A DNA stretch of 64,000 bases from an uncultured Collinsella sp. (GTDB lineage Bacteria > Actinomycetota > Coriobacteriia > Coriobacteriales > Coriobacteriaceae): contig CATYVQ010000009.1 in assembly GCA_958413895.1 (NCBI GenBank), positions 44,162 to 108,161 on the forward strand, read 5' to 3'. This document shows positions 34,097-44,800 of the stretch, piece after piece. Position 1 is the stretch's first letter; each line of letters begins with the position of its first letter. The notes beneath the pieces are model-generated. The model was not told the origin of the DNA and searched no databases. It saw only the letters and a list, made by a program, of their open reading frames with translations. A program made the position numbers and the translations under genes.

Positions 34097-37000
34097 ATGG
34101 ATCTTTCGACTTTGATGCCGCAACAGCTGCAGATTGTCAAAACGCTCGACCGCCCGCTGTTTGTCTCGGCGGGCGCCGGTTCGGGTAAGACCTTTACCCT
34201 CACGCGCCGCATCGTCTATGCGCTCTCGCCCGAATCCGGTCCGTTCGTTGAGCATCTGGACCAGGTGCTCGCCATTACCTTTACCAAAGATGCCGCGGCC
34301 GAGATTCGCGACCGCGTGCGCCGTGCGCTTATCGACGAGGGCATGGACGAGGAAGCACTGACCGTCGACGACGCGTGGATCTCGACCATTCACGGCATGT
34401 GCTCGCGTATCCTGCGCGCGCATGCGCTGGAGCTGGGCATCGACCCCGAGTTCACGGTGCTCACCGATACCGACGAGCTTATGGACCAGGCTGTTGAGCA
34501 CGTGCTGGCCCGCGCGACGGCACCCGATGCCGCCCCCGAGCTCGCGGCATCGCTCAAGGCCCTCTATGCCTGGTATCCCATGGCGGGCGAGGGCGGTTCC
34601 TTTGGCACCGGCACGACCATCAAGGGCCTGGTGCGCGACCTGCTGGAGCTGTCGAGCCAGTTGCCGGGCGGTATGGACGACGTGCGCGTGGCGCGCGGCC
34701 AGGCCGATACCTCGGCGCTCGCCGATGCCTATCGCGCGGCGCTGGGCGCAAGCAAGTCCTCGACCGAGAAGGCGCAGGCGGCGCTCGATGCCATCGACGC
34801 GTTCGAGGCGAGCGACAAGACCATGGTCGATGCGGCGCGACTCATGATGTCGTGCACCATGCCGCGCGCGAGCAAGGCGTTCCCCAAGGAGCAGGTCGAG
34901 CTGCTCAAGGCCGAGGCCGCCGATGCGTTTATCAATATCGTGCTTGCCTGTGGTGGCCCGGCGCTCGATGCGTTGGTGGGCCTGGCCCGTTCCGTGGAGG
35001 CCGAGTATCGCGCGCTGAAGGCTGCCCAGTCCGCCCTCGATAATAACGACCTGCTGCGTATGGCTTACGAGGCCCTGCGCGATTACCCTGCCATCCGTGC
35101 TGCGTACGAGGGCCGCTTTAAGATGGTCATGATCGATGAGTTTCAGGATACCGACCAGATGCAGGTCGATCTGATCCGTTACCTGACGGGTGCGGGGGAG
35201 CGCGCGCTGTGCACCGTGGGCGATGCGCAGCAGTCCATCTATCGCTTCCGTGGCGCCGAGGTCGAGGTGTTCCGTCGTCAGGAGCGCAAGGTGGGCTCGT
35301 CTGCCGCGCCCGAGGCGACTGCCGTGGTCGACGCCCCTGCCGGCGAACTCGTCAAACTCGTGCGCAACTTCCGCAGCCACGACGAGGTGCTGCGCTACGT
35401 GGCGCGCGTCTTTGACGGCGACACCGGTGGTTTGATGCAGGGGTTCTTGGATCTTGAACCGAGCGACAAACGCAAGGACAAGCTCAAGGCAAAGGCTTCG
35501 CGCCGCCAGGCGCTGTTCGTTGCCGGTGGCAGCACGCAGGAGCGAACGCAGGCGAAAGCTCGTGCGATTGCCGAGCGGTTCCAAGCGCTCGTCAAAGCGG
35601 GGCAGCCCCAGGGCGATATGGTGTTGCTGCTGGGTCGCATGACCAATGCCGACGTCTACGCACAGGCCTTCCGCGACCAGGGGCTCGACTGCGTCATCGC
35701 GGGCGGCTCAGTCTTTGCCCAAGCTGCCGAGGTGCAGACGGTGCGCGCCCTGGTCTGCGCGCTCGCCAATCCGGCCGATACGGCGCAGGGTCTTATGCCG
35801 CTGTTGGCCTCGCCGATGTTTGCACTCGGCGCCCAGGAGTTCCTGGCGCTGGCGACCAAGCTCGACGAGCAGACGGACGAGACGTCGCGCCGCAACATCG
35901 ATGCGGGTATCATGAGCGATTCCGATGTGCCGGGCTTGCAGGGCTTGCCGCTCGTAACGCGCGCCCGTGAGGTGCTGCGCTACGCGCTTCGTCGCGTGGG
36001 GCGTGATTCGTTCGCTGCCATCGCGCGCGACGTGGTCAATGCCTCCGGCTGGTTCGTGCGTCTGGCGCAGCGCGGCCCCGAGGGCAAGGCCATTGCCGCC
36101 AACGTGCTCAAGGCGCTCGATGCCGTGGCCGAGGCAGAGGCCGAGCATGGCAATTCTCCGCGCTCCATCGCGCTCGCCTTCGACCGCTTCTTGGCGGGCA
36201 AGGAGGCCCCGGGCGCCCTCAACGAGGAGGGTGACGGCGCGGTACGCATCATGACCGTGCATGCGTCCAAGGGCTTGGAATATCCGGTCGTGGCGGTTGC
36301 CGAGTGTTTTGGCGTGCGCAAATCGTCCGGTGCGGCACAGATGGGTCGCGTCGAGGGCGGAGCGCAAGTCGTGGCGCTGCCGGCGCGCTTCGATGGCGTT
36401 AAGCTTGCCGACGGAACCTTCGTGAAGGGCGATGACGTCAAAAAGCAGTTTGAACACGCGTTTAAGGGCAAGGGCACGTCGCTGTGGCTGCCGCCAGAGC
36501 TTATGGAGGACGTATGCGCGACGGGCTCTCCCGCCGAGGCATTTGCCCGCCTGCGCAACGACGACCTGCAGCTTTCGCTCGAGGAACGGGCCCGCTTGCT
36601 CTACGTTGCCATGACGCGTGCGGGCGAGCTGGTGATCTTGGCGATGGACGCCGGCGTGAGCCGTGGCAAGGTGACGGCGCCGACCTTCGATGTCGAGACG
36701 GACCTGACCTACGACGTCCTGCGCCGCATCCTGCCGACCGACAGTCTGGACATGCCGCAGCTCGATAGCGACCGCCTGGTGTTCGACAACTCCCAACCGG
36801 GCGACTACGAGCTCATTTCGCTGACGGACTTTACGTTTGGCGAGCAGGCGTTTGAGGCCAACGCTTCGCTGGATGTCGAGGGCAGGCTTGTTCGTGGCGA
36901 TGTCGATACAGATACTGCCGACGATTCGGCCAGTACAATCGTCCCCGGTCCTGCCGACCCCGAGCCCGATGCGTTTGAGCTCGTGTATCCCCAGGCAGCG

Positions 37001-37729
37001 GGCGTGCGCATGGGTGTCTGTCCGTATCAGATGCGTGATTCGTATAGCTACTCGTCAATCGCCGCGGCGCTCCATGCCGAGGCGGAAGACCGTGCCGCCG
37101 AGGCTCGTGTTCCCATGGACGAGTCCGGCGATGATGCGGAGTCGGATGGTTCCGAGATGACGGATGCAGACGTGGCCGCCGTCGAGCCCGTTGGCAACCC
37201 CATGGCGCTGGGCTCGGCCTTCCACGCTGCCTGCCAGTGGCTCATCGAGATGGGTGCCGATGCGCTGCCCGCTGCGCGCGCCGATGCGCTGGCGCGTCTG
37301 TGGCGCCTGACGCCGGAGCAGCGCGGGCGCTTCGATGCCGCCCTGAATCGCTGGCTCAAGTCGGCGGTCCGTGCCGAGCTGCTTGCCTGGCCGTGCGTTC
37401 GTGCCGAGGTACCGTTCTTCTCGCTGGGTTGCGAGGACGAGGACATTGCCCGCTACGGTGCATATGCCGAGGGCGCCATCGATGCACTGGCCACCGACCC
37501 GGCCGATCCGTCGCGCGCACTGGTCATCGACTACAAGACGGGCGGCACGCCGGACGAGACGCCGGAGCAGCTGCAGGAGAAGCACGCCCTGCAGGCGCGC
37601 GTCTACGCTGATGTTCTGCATAAGGCGGGCTTTGAGGCCGTGACCGTCAAGTTCGTTCGCGTGGAGCAGGCGAATCCAACCATCTTCGTCGAACCCGCCG
37701 AACCTCAAGTGGTCACCTATAACTTCTAA
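34097..37729 (+). CDS. addA: AddA/RecB-like UvrD-family helicase-nuclease
   Basis: A 1210-residue ATP-dependent 3'-5' helicase with a C-terminal nuclease. Helicase motifs: SAGAGSGKTFTLTRRI (I), ITFTKDAAAEIRDRV (Ia), DEFQDTDQMQ (II), GDAQQSIYRFRGA (III), VRNFRSHDEVL (IV), RIMTVHASKGLEYPVV (V) and LLYVAMTRAGELV (VI). The nuclease domain near residues 1030-1200 has GAIDALATDPADPSRALVID followed by YKTGG and HALQARVYADVLH, the PD-(D/E)XK and QxxxY signatures. With the upstream gene it forms a two-subunit resection machine. AAGGAGGGACGTG lies upstream of the ATG, inside the end of the first gene. Confidence 0.93.
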   Translation: MDLSTLMPQQLQIVKTLDRPLFVSAGAGSGKTFTLTRRIVYALSPESGPFVEHLDQVLAITFTKDAAAEIRDRVRRALIDEGMDEEALTVDDAWISTIHGMCSRILRAHALELGIDPEFTVLTDTDELMDQAVEHVLARATAPDAAPELAASLKALYAWYPMAGEGGSFGTGTTIKGLVRDLLELSSQLPGGMDDVRVARGQADTSALADAYRAALGASKSSTEKAQAALDAIDAFEASDKTMVDAARLMMSCTMPRASKAFPKEQVELLKAEAADAFINIVLACGGPALDALVGLARSVEAEYRALKAAQSALDNNDLLRMAYEALRDYPAIRAAYEGRFKMVMIDEFQDTDQMQVDLIRYLTGAGERALCTVGDAQQSIYRFRGAEVEVFRRQERKVGSSAAPEATAVVDAPAGELVKLVRNFRSHDEVLRYVARVFDGDTGGLMQGFLDLEPSDKRKDKLKAKASRRQALFVAGGSTQERTQAKARAIAERFQALVKAGQPQGDMVLLLGRMTNADVYAQAFRDQGLDCVIAGGSVFAQAAEVQTVRALVCALANPADTAQGLMPLLASPMFALGAQEFLALATKLDEQTDETSRRNIDAGIMSDSDVPGLQGLPLVTRAREVLRYALRRVGRDSFAAIARDVVNASGWFVRLAQRGPEGKAIAANVLKALDAVAEAEAEHGNSPRSIALAFDRFLAGKEAPGALNEEGDGAVRIMTVHASKGLEYPVVAVAECFGVRKSSGAAQMGRVEGGAQVVALPARFDGVKLADGTFVKGDDVKKQFEHAFKGKGTSLWLPPELMEDVCATGSPAEAFARLRNDDLQLSLEERARLLYVAMTRAGELVILAMDAGVSRGKVTAPTFDVETDLTYDVLRRILPTDSLDMPQLDSDRLVFDNSQPGDYELISLTDFTFGEQAFEANASLDVEGRLVRGDVDTDTADDSASTIVPGPADPEPDAFELVYPQAAGVRMGVCPYQMRDSYSYSSIAAALHAEAEDRAAEARVPMDESGDDAESDGSEMTDADVAAVEPVGNPMALGSAFHAACQWLIEMGADALPAARADALARLWRLTPEQRGRFDAALNRWLKSAVRAELLAWPCVRAEVPFFSLGCEDEDIARYGAYAEGAIDALATDPADPSRALVIDYKTGGTPDETPEQLQEKHALQARVYADVLHKAGFEAVTVKFVRVEQANPTIFVEPAEPQVVTYNF

Positions 37730-37741
37730 TCCTCAGATAAC

Positions 37742-37804
37742 TTGCGGTGGAATACGGACTGTTTTGGCCAAAAAAGCCGCCAAACAGTCCGCATTTCACC
37801 ACAA
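37742..37804. repeat. 63-bp GGACTGTTT palindrome, copy 2
   Basis: TTGCGGTGGAATACGGACTG (then TTT) at 37742-37764 is an inverted copy, with three mismatches, of 37782-37804. The 17-bp loop contains GGCCAAAAAAGCC. It is homologous to 26660-26724 and lies between addA and dnaE. Confidence 0.8.
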
Positions 37805-37904
37805 CTCAAGAGGAGCCGTGTGGGTTTGGCTAGGTTCGGGTGCCGTCCGTGCCGTGGGGTAAAATCGTTCAGTCAGAACACGAACCCGCATCGGAGCTCA
37901 TCAC

Positions 37905-40900
37905 ATGGCATTCGTCCATCTGCACAATCACACTGTTTTCTCCATGCTCGACGGCGCAACCCGTATCCAGGATATGGTCAACCGTGCCGTAGAGCTGGGC
38001 ATGCCCGCCGTGGCCATTACCGACCACGGCTACATGTATGGCGTGCCCGATCTGGCGCTGGCCTGCGACGCCGTCAACCACAATACGCCCGAGTACAAAA
38101 CTTGGAGCCACGACAAGGCCTTCTTGGAAAAGGACCGCCGCGACGAGCTGGTGGAGCCCGATCCCGAGGAAAACCCGCGCGAGCATGCCCAGTATGTGAA
38201 GGACATGGCCATGTGGGACGAGAAGGGCAACATCGACGAGCTCAAGCCGCCCCTGGTCATCAAGCCCATCTTTGGCTGCGAGGTCTACTTTACGCCGGAT
38301 GAGACGCTCGCCCGCGACCATAAGCCCGAGCTCTACCACATGATCCTTCTGGCCAAGGACCAGGAGGGCTACGTCAACCTGATGCAGACGGTCTCCGAGG
38401 CCGCTGTGCAGGGCTTTTACTACAAGCCGCGCGTGACGCTCGACAACCTGCGCCGCCACGCCAAGGGCATGATCTGCACGAGCGCCTGCATCGCGGGCAT
38501 TATTCCCAAGTACATCGACCGCGGTGACATGGAAGGCGCCATCAAGTGGGCCGAGACCTTCCGCGACACCTTCGATCCCGGCGACTTTTATATCGAGATC
38601 CAGGAACACGGCATTACCACCGACAACGGCCTGACCGACGAGCAGATGGATCGCACGCTCATCGATATCGCCAAGCAGGTGGGCGTCAAGGTCATCGCCA
38701 CCAACGACTTCCACTACCTGCGCCGTGAGGATGCGCCCGTGCAGGACGTCATCATGTGCATCGGTATGAACGCCAAGGTCGATGACCCCAACCGCATGCG
38801 CATGACCGGCTCGGAGTTTTACATGAAGACCGAGGAGGAGATGCGGGCGATGTTCCCGTATTGCCCCGAGGCCTGCGACAACACGCTCGAGATCGCCGAC
38901 AAGTGCTACGTGGAGCTGGACTGGGACTCCATCATCCTGCCGCGCTTCCCGTTGCTCGATCCCGGCGAGACGCACGAGAGCCAGTTCCGCCGCGAGTGCG
39001 AGAAGGGCCTGCGCCAGCACTATGGTGACGACTGGGCCACGCGCGAGATCGGTGGCGTCAACATCAAAGAGCGCTTTGAGTACGAATACAAAGTCATTTG
39101 CGACAAGGGCTTTGCCGCCTACTTTTTGATCGTTGCCGAGTACGTGCAATGGGCCAAGGACAACGGCATCGGCGTCGGCCCCGGCCGTGGCTCGGCCGCT
39201 GGCGCTATCGTCGCCTACGCCATGAACATCACCGCGTTCGACCCGCTCGAGAACGGCCTGATGTTCGAGAGGTTCCTGTCCCCGCAGCGTACCGAGATGC
39301 CCGATATCGATATGGACTTCGACGATGAGCGGCGCCTCGAGGTCGTGGAGCACGTTCGCCAGCTCTACGGCCCCGAGAAGGTCACCCACGTCATCACCTA
39401 CTCGACCATTAAGGCCAAGCAGGCCATCAACGACGCTGCGCGCGTTCTGGACTACCCGGTCTATATGGGCCAGCGCCTGTCCAAGATGGTCTCGAGCGAT
39501 CCCAAGGTCAAGCTCAAGCAGGTACTCGACAAACAACCCGGCAAAGAGGACCTCTTTAACCCCGATTTTGCCGAGGCCTATAAAAAGGACGACGACGCCC
39601 GCCGCATCATCGACACGGCGCTCTCGATCGAGGGCCTCACCCGTGGCGAGGGCGTGCACGCGTGCGCCGTTCTGATCTGCCGTGACCCCGTCAACGAGCA
39701 CGTGCCCACCAAGCTCGATACCAAGGGCGGCGTCGAGATTACCCAGTACGAGGGCCATACCGTTGCCGACATGGGCCTGCTCAAGATGGACTTCCTGGGC
39801 CTGCGTACGCTGACGGTTATCTCCAAGGCCAAGGCAAACATCAAGAAGAACTTCGGCATCGACATCAAAGAGGAAGAGATTCCCTTTGACGACCCCGAGA
39901 TCTTTAAGCTCATGGGTTCCGGTCACACCGCCGGCGTCTTCCAGGTCGAGTCCGCCGGCATGACGGCCACGATCAAGAACATGAAGCCCACCGAGTACAA
40001 GCACGTCGTGGCATTGATCGCTCTGTACCGCCCGGGCCCGCTGGGCGCCGGCATGGTCTCGTCCTACATCAACCGTATGAACGGCAAGGAGCCGGCCGTT
40101 TCCTACGACGACCGCCTGGACGACATCCTGGGCGAAACCTACGGCACCATGGTCTACCAGGAGCAGGTTATGCTCATCTCCGTCGAGATGTGCGGCTTCT
40201 CCAAGGGCGAATCGGACTCGCGTATCCGTAAGCCCGTGGCTAAGAAAAAGATCAAGCTGCTCACGTCGACGGTGCTCCACTGGGAGGATGGCTCGGACGA
40301 GACCACCTATGACCACTGGATGAACGGCGCTATCAAGAACAACTACACGCGCGAGGTCGCCCAGAAGATTTGGGACGATGTTCTCGAGTTCGCGTCCTAC
40401 GCCTTTAACAAGTCGCACTCCGCCGGCTACGCCATCTTGGTTATGCAGACGGCGTGGCTCAAGGCGCACTATCCGCACGAGTACATGGCGGCCGTTCTGA
40501 CGTCCTATACGGGCAAGACCGACAAGATCGTTCACTACGTCTCGGCGTGCCGTCACGACGGCATCCCCGTGCTTTCGCCAGATGTCAACGAGTCCGGCAC
40601 CGAGTTCACGGCTACCAAGGAGGGCGTGCGCTTTGGCCTGGCCGGCATCCGCGGCGTGGGCACCGGCGTGGCGCAGGCGATTATCGCCGAGCGCGAGGCG
40701 GGCGGTCCGTTTAAGACGCTGCACGACTTTGTCGAGCGCGTGGACTCGAGCCAGGCCAACCGCCGCGTGATCGAATCGCTCATCAAGGCAGGTGCCTTCG
40801 ACTCCACGGGCTATCCGCGCCGCCAGATGATGCACTTTGTGGACAAGAACAACCCCGAGAACATCATCGATGCCGCGGTAAAGCGCCAGAAGGACCGCGC

Positions 40901-41708
40901 GAGCGGCCAGACCTCGTTCTTCGACATGTTTGGCGACGTTGAGGGCTCGGGTTTCGAAGTCAGCGTGCCCGATTCGGACGGCCAGGAATGGGACCGCCAC
41001 CTCAAGCTGAGCCAGGAGAAGGAGGTTCTGGGCATCTATGTCTCGGACCACCCGCTGCGCCCGTTTGAGTATGCGCTAGCCAAGGCGCGCGACTTCTCGT
41101 TCTCGCAGATCGACACCGGCTACGAAGTTCAGAATCCTACGGGCGGCACCATCAACCAGGAGATTCCCGAGGGTAAGGCGCTGTGGTGGGCCGGCATGGT
41201 CTCGAGCGTGTCCAAGCGCGTGACCAAAAACGGCGACCCCATGGGCATCGTGCAGCTCGAGGACATGGAAGGCGAGGCTACCGTCGTCGTGTTCCCCAAG
41301 ACCTATAAAGAGGCCGAGGGGTACCTGTACGGCGAGGTCGATCCCGAGACTGGCGCGCAGCTGTCCGACGCCTTTGTGCGCATTAAGGGCAAGCTCGAGC
41401 GCTCGGACCGCGGCGACCAGATCATCGCGCAGGAGATTGTGCCGCTGGAGCTCAACGAGGAAAACAACAAGCCCAAGGTGTTTGAGGTCATGGTGCCCAA
41501 CAGCCGCTTTAGCCAGGGCAATATGGCGCGCCTGGCCACGGTGCTCACCGCTAACCCGGGCGGCGACCACGTGGAGATCTTTATCGAGCAGGTGGACGGG
41601 CGCGTGCTGCGTGCCGAGGTGCCTGCCAAGGTCAACGCGCGCTCGATTCCGTTGTTGGCAGAGGCAAAGGCCATCGTGGGTAACCAAGGCAGAGTAACGG
41701 TTATCTAG
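37905..41708 (+). CDS. dnaE: DNA polymerase III alpha subunit
   Basis: The 1267-residue replicative polymerase. The PHP domain starts FVHLHNHTVFSMLDGA and includes AITDHGYMYG. The polymerase core carries GVGPGRGSAAGAIVAYA and the catalytic aspartates in PDIDMDFDDERR. The helix-hairpin-helix and an OB fold follow (WWAGMVSSVSKRVTKNGDPM). A lysine- and acid-rich segment of about 60 residues interrupts the PHP domain between DLALACDA and the strand IKPIFGCEVYF. CGGAGCTCATCAC precedes the ATG. The gene stands alone between two palindromic repeat blocks. Confidence 0.96.
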   Translation: MAFVHLHNHTVFSMLDGATRIQDMVNRAVELGMPAVAITDHGYMYGVPDLALACDAVNHNTPEYKTWSHDKAFLEKDRRDELVEPDPEENPREHAQYVKDMAMWDEKGNIDELKPPLVIKPIFGCEVYFTPDETLARDHKPELYHMILLAKDQEGYVNLMQTVSEAAVQGFYYKPRVTLDNLRRHAKGMICTSACIAGIIPKYIDRGDMEGAIKWAETFRDTFDPGDFYIEIQEHGITTDNGLTDEQMDRTLIDIAKQVGVKVIATNDFHYLRREDAPVQDVIMCIGMNAKVDDPNRMRMTGSEFYMKTEEEMRAMFPYCPEACDNTLEIADKCYVELDWDSIILPRFPLLDPGETHESQFRRECEKGLRQHYGDDWATREIGGVNIKERFEYEYKVICDKGFAAYFLIVAEYVQWAKDNGIGVGPGRGSAAGAIVAYAMNITAFDPLENGLMFERFLSPQRTEMPDIDMDFDDERRLEVVEHVRQLYGPEKVTHVITYSTIKAKQAINDAARVLDYPVYMGQRLSKMVSSDPKVKLKQVLDKQPGKEDLFNPDFAEAYKKDDDARRIIDTALSIEGLTRGEGVHACAVLICRDPVNEHVPTKLDTKGGVEITQYEGHTVADMGLLKMDFLGLRTLTVISKAKANIKKNFGIDIKEEEIPFDDPEIFKLMGSGHTAGVFQVESAGMTATIKNMKPTEYKHVVALIALYRPGPLGAGMVSSYINRMNGKEPAVSYDDRLDDILGETYGTMVYQEQVMLISVEMCGFSKGESDSRIRKPVAKKKIKLLTSTVLHWEDGSDETTYDHWMNGAIKNNYTREVAQKIWDDVLEFASYAFNKSHSAGYAILVMQTAWLKAHYPHEYMAAVLTSYTGKTDKIVHYVSACRHDGIPVLSPDVNESGTEFTATKEGVRFGLAGIRGVGTGVAQAIIAEREAGGPFKTLHDFVERVDSSQANRRVIESLIKAGAFDSTGYPRRQMMHFVDKNNPENIIDAAVKRQKDRASGQTSFFDMFGDVEGSGFEVSVPDSDGQEWDRHLKLSQEKEVLGIYVSDHPLRPFEYALAKARDFSFSQIDTGYEVQNPTGGTINQEIPEGKALWWAGMVSSVSKRVTKNGDPMGIVQLEDMEGEATVVVFPKTYKEAEGYLYGEVDPETGAQLSDAFVRIKGKLERSDRGDQIIAQEIVPLELNEENNKPKVFEVMVPNSRFSQGNMARLATVLTANPGGDHVEIFIEQVDGRVLRAEVPAKVNARSIPLLAEAKAIVGNQGRVTVI

Positions 41709-41724
41709 GGACGGCGTTGCTGAG

Positions 41725-41851
41725 GGGTAGCTAATTTGGGACGGGGCTTTTTTAGCTACCCTTTGGCTGACGGCAAATTGGCTGGGATTTGAATAATTTT
41801 CAACCGATATATGGGGGTAGCTAAAAAAGCCCCGTCCCAAATTAGCTACCC
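41725..41851. repeat. Double palindrome: two inverted GGGACGG-core hairpins
   Basis: Left unit 41725-41761: GGGTAGCTAA, then TTTGGGACGGGGCTTTT, then TTAGCTACCC. Right unit 41815-41851 is its exact inverted complement, with 53 bp between them. Each unit is itself a 10-bp-arm hairpin. It lies between dnaE and the SNF2 gene. Confidence 0.9.
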
Positions 41852-41872
41852 CGGGTGAGATTGGAGGAAGTG

Positions 41873-44800
41873 ATGGCACAGGGGACGTTTGTGCAGGCGC
41901 TCCGGAAAGAGGCGGCGCTGAGCGGCACCTTTATGAAAGGGCGCTCGCTCATGCTCAACGGCGCCGTGCTGTCGTTTGAGGACTCCGGCTCGCGCTTCTC
42001 CAAAAACGTGAACATCGAGGGCACGGTGCGTGGCTCGCGCGGCGACCTGTACAAGACACACGTGGCGCTCGATATGGACGAGCACGAGGTTATCGACTAC
42101 GACTGCGATTGCCCCGCCGCCTTCCGCTATTCCGGCATGTGCAAGCACGCCGTCGCCACGGCGTTGGCGTATCTGGATGCCAGCGGCGCCGAGCCCGTCG
42201 AGGGTTTGCGCACGCCGGTCCGCACGTTTACGGTACCGCCCGCACAGTCCAAGCAGTCCACACGCCCCGCGCCCACCGCATCTGCGGTCAACCCCAACTT
42301 TCCCTTCCCGGCGCCCGTCCCCACGAGCCCGAGCCTTGTGGCGGCGCTTTCCGATCTTTCGGACGCGCGCATGGACGAGCTCGTGGCTATGCGTCGCAAG
42401 CTCGCCGGCACCATTGATCCCGATGCGCCCAAAGCGGTGCTGGAGCCCTCACTGGTGCCGTACTACAACCCGCTGTTTGCCGATCGCTTTAACTGGGCGC
42501 TCGAGTTTCGCATTCGCTGCGGTTCGGTGTCCTACGTGGTTAAGGATATCGACGGCATGGCCGATGCCTATGTGCGTGGCGGTACGTTCTCGTACGGCAA
42601 GAAGCTCACGTTCCTCCATGCGCCCGAGGCCTTCGACGAGGTTTCGGTGCGTCTGCTCGACCTTGTTGTGGCAACGGTTGTGTATCTGAGCGACATCACG
42701 AGTTCGCGTTCGGCGTCGTACGATTTTGCACGCAGCGGCTTTGTCGCCGAGCGCCAGCTGCCGCTGTCCGAGCATGACATCGTATACATGCTGGACTTGC
42801 TGCGTGGCCGGACCATTTCCTTTGAGCCCGCCTGGTCGCGGGGAACGACGACGCATCGTTCCTACGAGGTTGCGGTTGAGTTGTCGCCGGTGGGGGAGGA
42901 CGAGGCCTCGGCAAAACAACCGCCGCTCCTTGCCGCCAAGATCGCGCCGGCGGCTGGTGGCAGCTACGATCTGCGCCTGCCGGCCGATGCATACTGCTTT
43001 GCTTCGGGCGACGTTGCCTATCTGGTCGACACCCGCCGTGCGCGCCGCGCCGATGTGGCGTTTGCCCAGCATGCGGCGCCGTTTCTATCGCGTTTGCTGC
43101 CCTGTCGCACGCCGGTCCATATCGCTGCCGACCAGGTGGGGGAGTTCTGTCGTATGGCGCTGCCCATTTTGCGCGACTACACCGACCTCACCGCGCCCGC
43201 CGCGCTCGATACCGTGGCACCCGAGCCGAGCTTTGCTATGGCGATCGGCGTCGATGATGGGTTCGTGACCTGCAAAATTACGGTTACCTACGGCGATTGG
43301 TCGGCGGATCTCTTTAGCCTGGGCGCTCCGGGCAGTCTCTTCGAAGAGCAACGCCCTGGCGTGCCACCCCGCGACGAGGTGGCGGAGTTTCGCGTTATGG
43401 ACACGGCGGCCCTGTACTTCGATTTCTACGAGGGCGGTCTGGCGTTCGAGGAGCGCGATGACGCCCGCTTGTTCTGCCTGCTGACCGAGGGTCTGTCTGC
43501 CCTGTCCGAGCTGGGTGAGGTCATGCTCAGTGACCGCCTGCGCCAGGTCTCGGTCCGCCCTGCGCCCAAGCTTTCGGTGCGCGCGACCGTCAAGAGTAAC
43601 CTGCTCGATGTCGAACTGGGCGCGAGCGGTCTTTCGGCGGCAGATCTTGCCATCTATCTGGACTCGTACAAGCGCCACCAGACGTTTGCGCGTCTCACGT
43701 CGGGCGACATCGTGCGCCTGGACGAGGGTGCCCGCGCCGCGTTTGGTCTTGCCGAGGACCTGGGCGTCGATGCCGTCGATCTGCTCGACGGCGTGTCGCT
43801 TCCCGCGTCGAGTACCCTGTTTGTCGATAGCATGCTCGCACGCACGCCCGCGCTCGAAGCCGATCGCGACGCTGCGTTCCGTCGCACCGTCGAGCGCTTG
43901 GATACGCTCGGCAAGATGGACTTTACGGTGCCGGTCTCGCTCAAGGCCACACTGCGCGGCTATCAGGTCGACGGCTACCAGTGGCTCGGCTCGCTCGAGC
44001 ATCTGGGCCTCGGCGGCATCTTGGCCGATGATATGGGCCTGGGCAAAACACTGCAGATGATCGCGCATATCTTGGCGCGCGTGGAAGCGGGGGACGCCAA
44101 GCCCACGCTCGTGGTATGTCCTGCGTCGCTTGTGTATAACTGGACTGCCGAGCTGGAGCGCTTTGCGCCGTCGCTCGATGTGTGTGCCATTGTGGGCGCC
44201 AAGGCGCAGCGCCGCGTGCAGATAGCCGGCGTGGCCGAGCATAACGTGGTCGTGACATCGTATGACCTCATGCGCCGCGATATCGACGAGTATGCCGAGC
44301 AGGACTTTGCCCGTGTGGTGCTCGATGAGGCCCAGTACATTAAAAACCCGCTCACGCAGGTGGCGCGCGCCGCAAAGCGCCTGCCTGCTGGCGTGCGCTT
44401 TGCCCTGACGGGCACGCCCATCGAAAACCGCTTGTCCGAGCTCTGGAGCATCTTCGACTTTTTGATGCCGGGCCTGCTCGGCACGCGTGAATTGTTTGCA
44501 AAGCGCTTCGAAAGCCCGGTCGAGCATGCCGAGGGCGACAGTGCCGCCCGCCTGCAAGCGCTCGTGTCGCCGTTTGTGCTGCGCCGTGTCAAGGAAGACG
44601 TGGTGGCCGACCTGCCCGAGAAGATCGAGGACACCGTCATGGCGCAGCTCACCGGCGAGCAGCGCAAGCTCTACCTGGCCAACCAGGACCGCATCGCCCA
44701 ACAGGTGCAGCACCGCGAGTCATCCGAGTTTAAGAAAGACAAGCTCAAGGTGCTCGCCGAGCTCACCAAGCTGCGCCAGATCTGCTGCGACCCGCGTCTG

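Noticed and set aside
32423..35584. A 1053-codon antisense frame across the AddB/AddA junction
   Set aside because: A codon-bias shadow of two genuine nuclease-helicase genes; no family resemblance.
37869..41051. A 1060-codon antisense frame over dnaE
   Set aside because: A shadow of a clearly recognised replicative polymerase gene.
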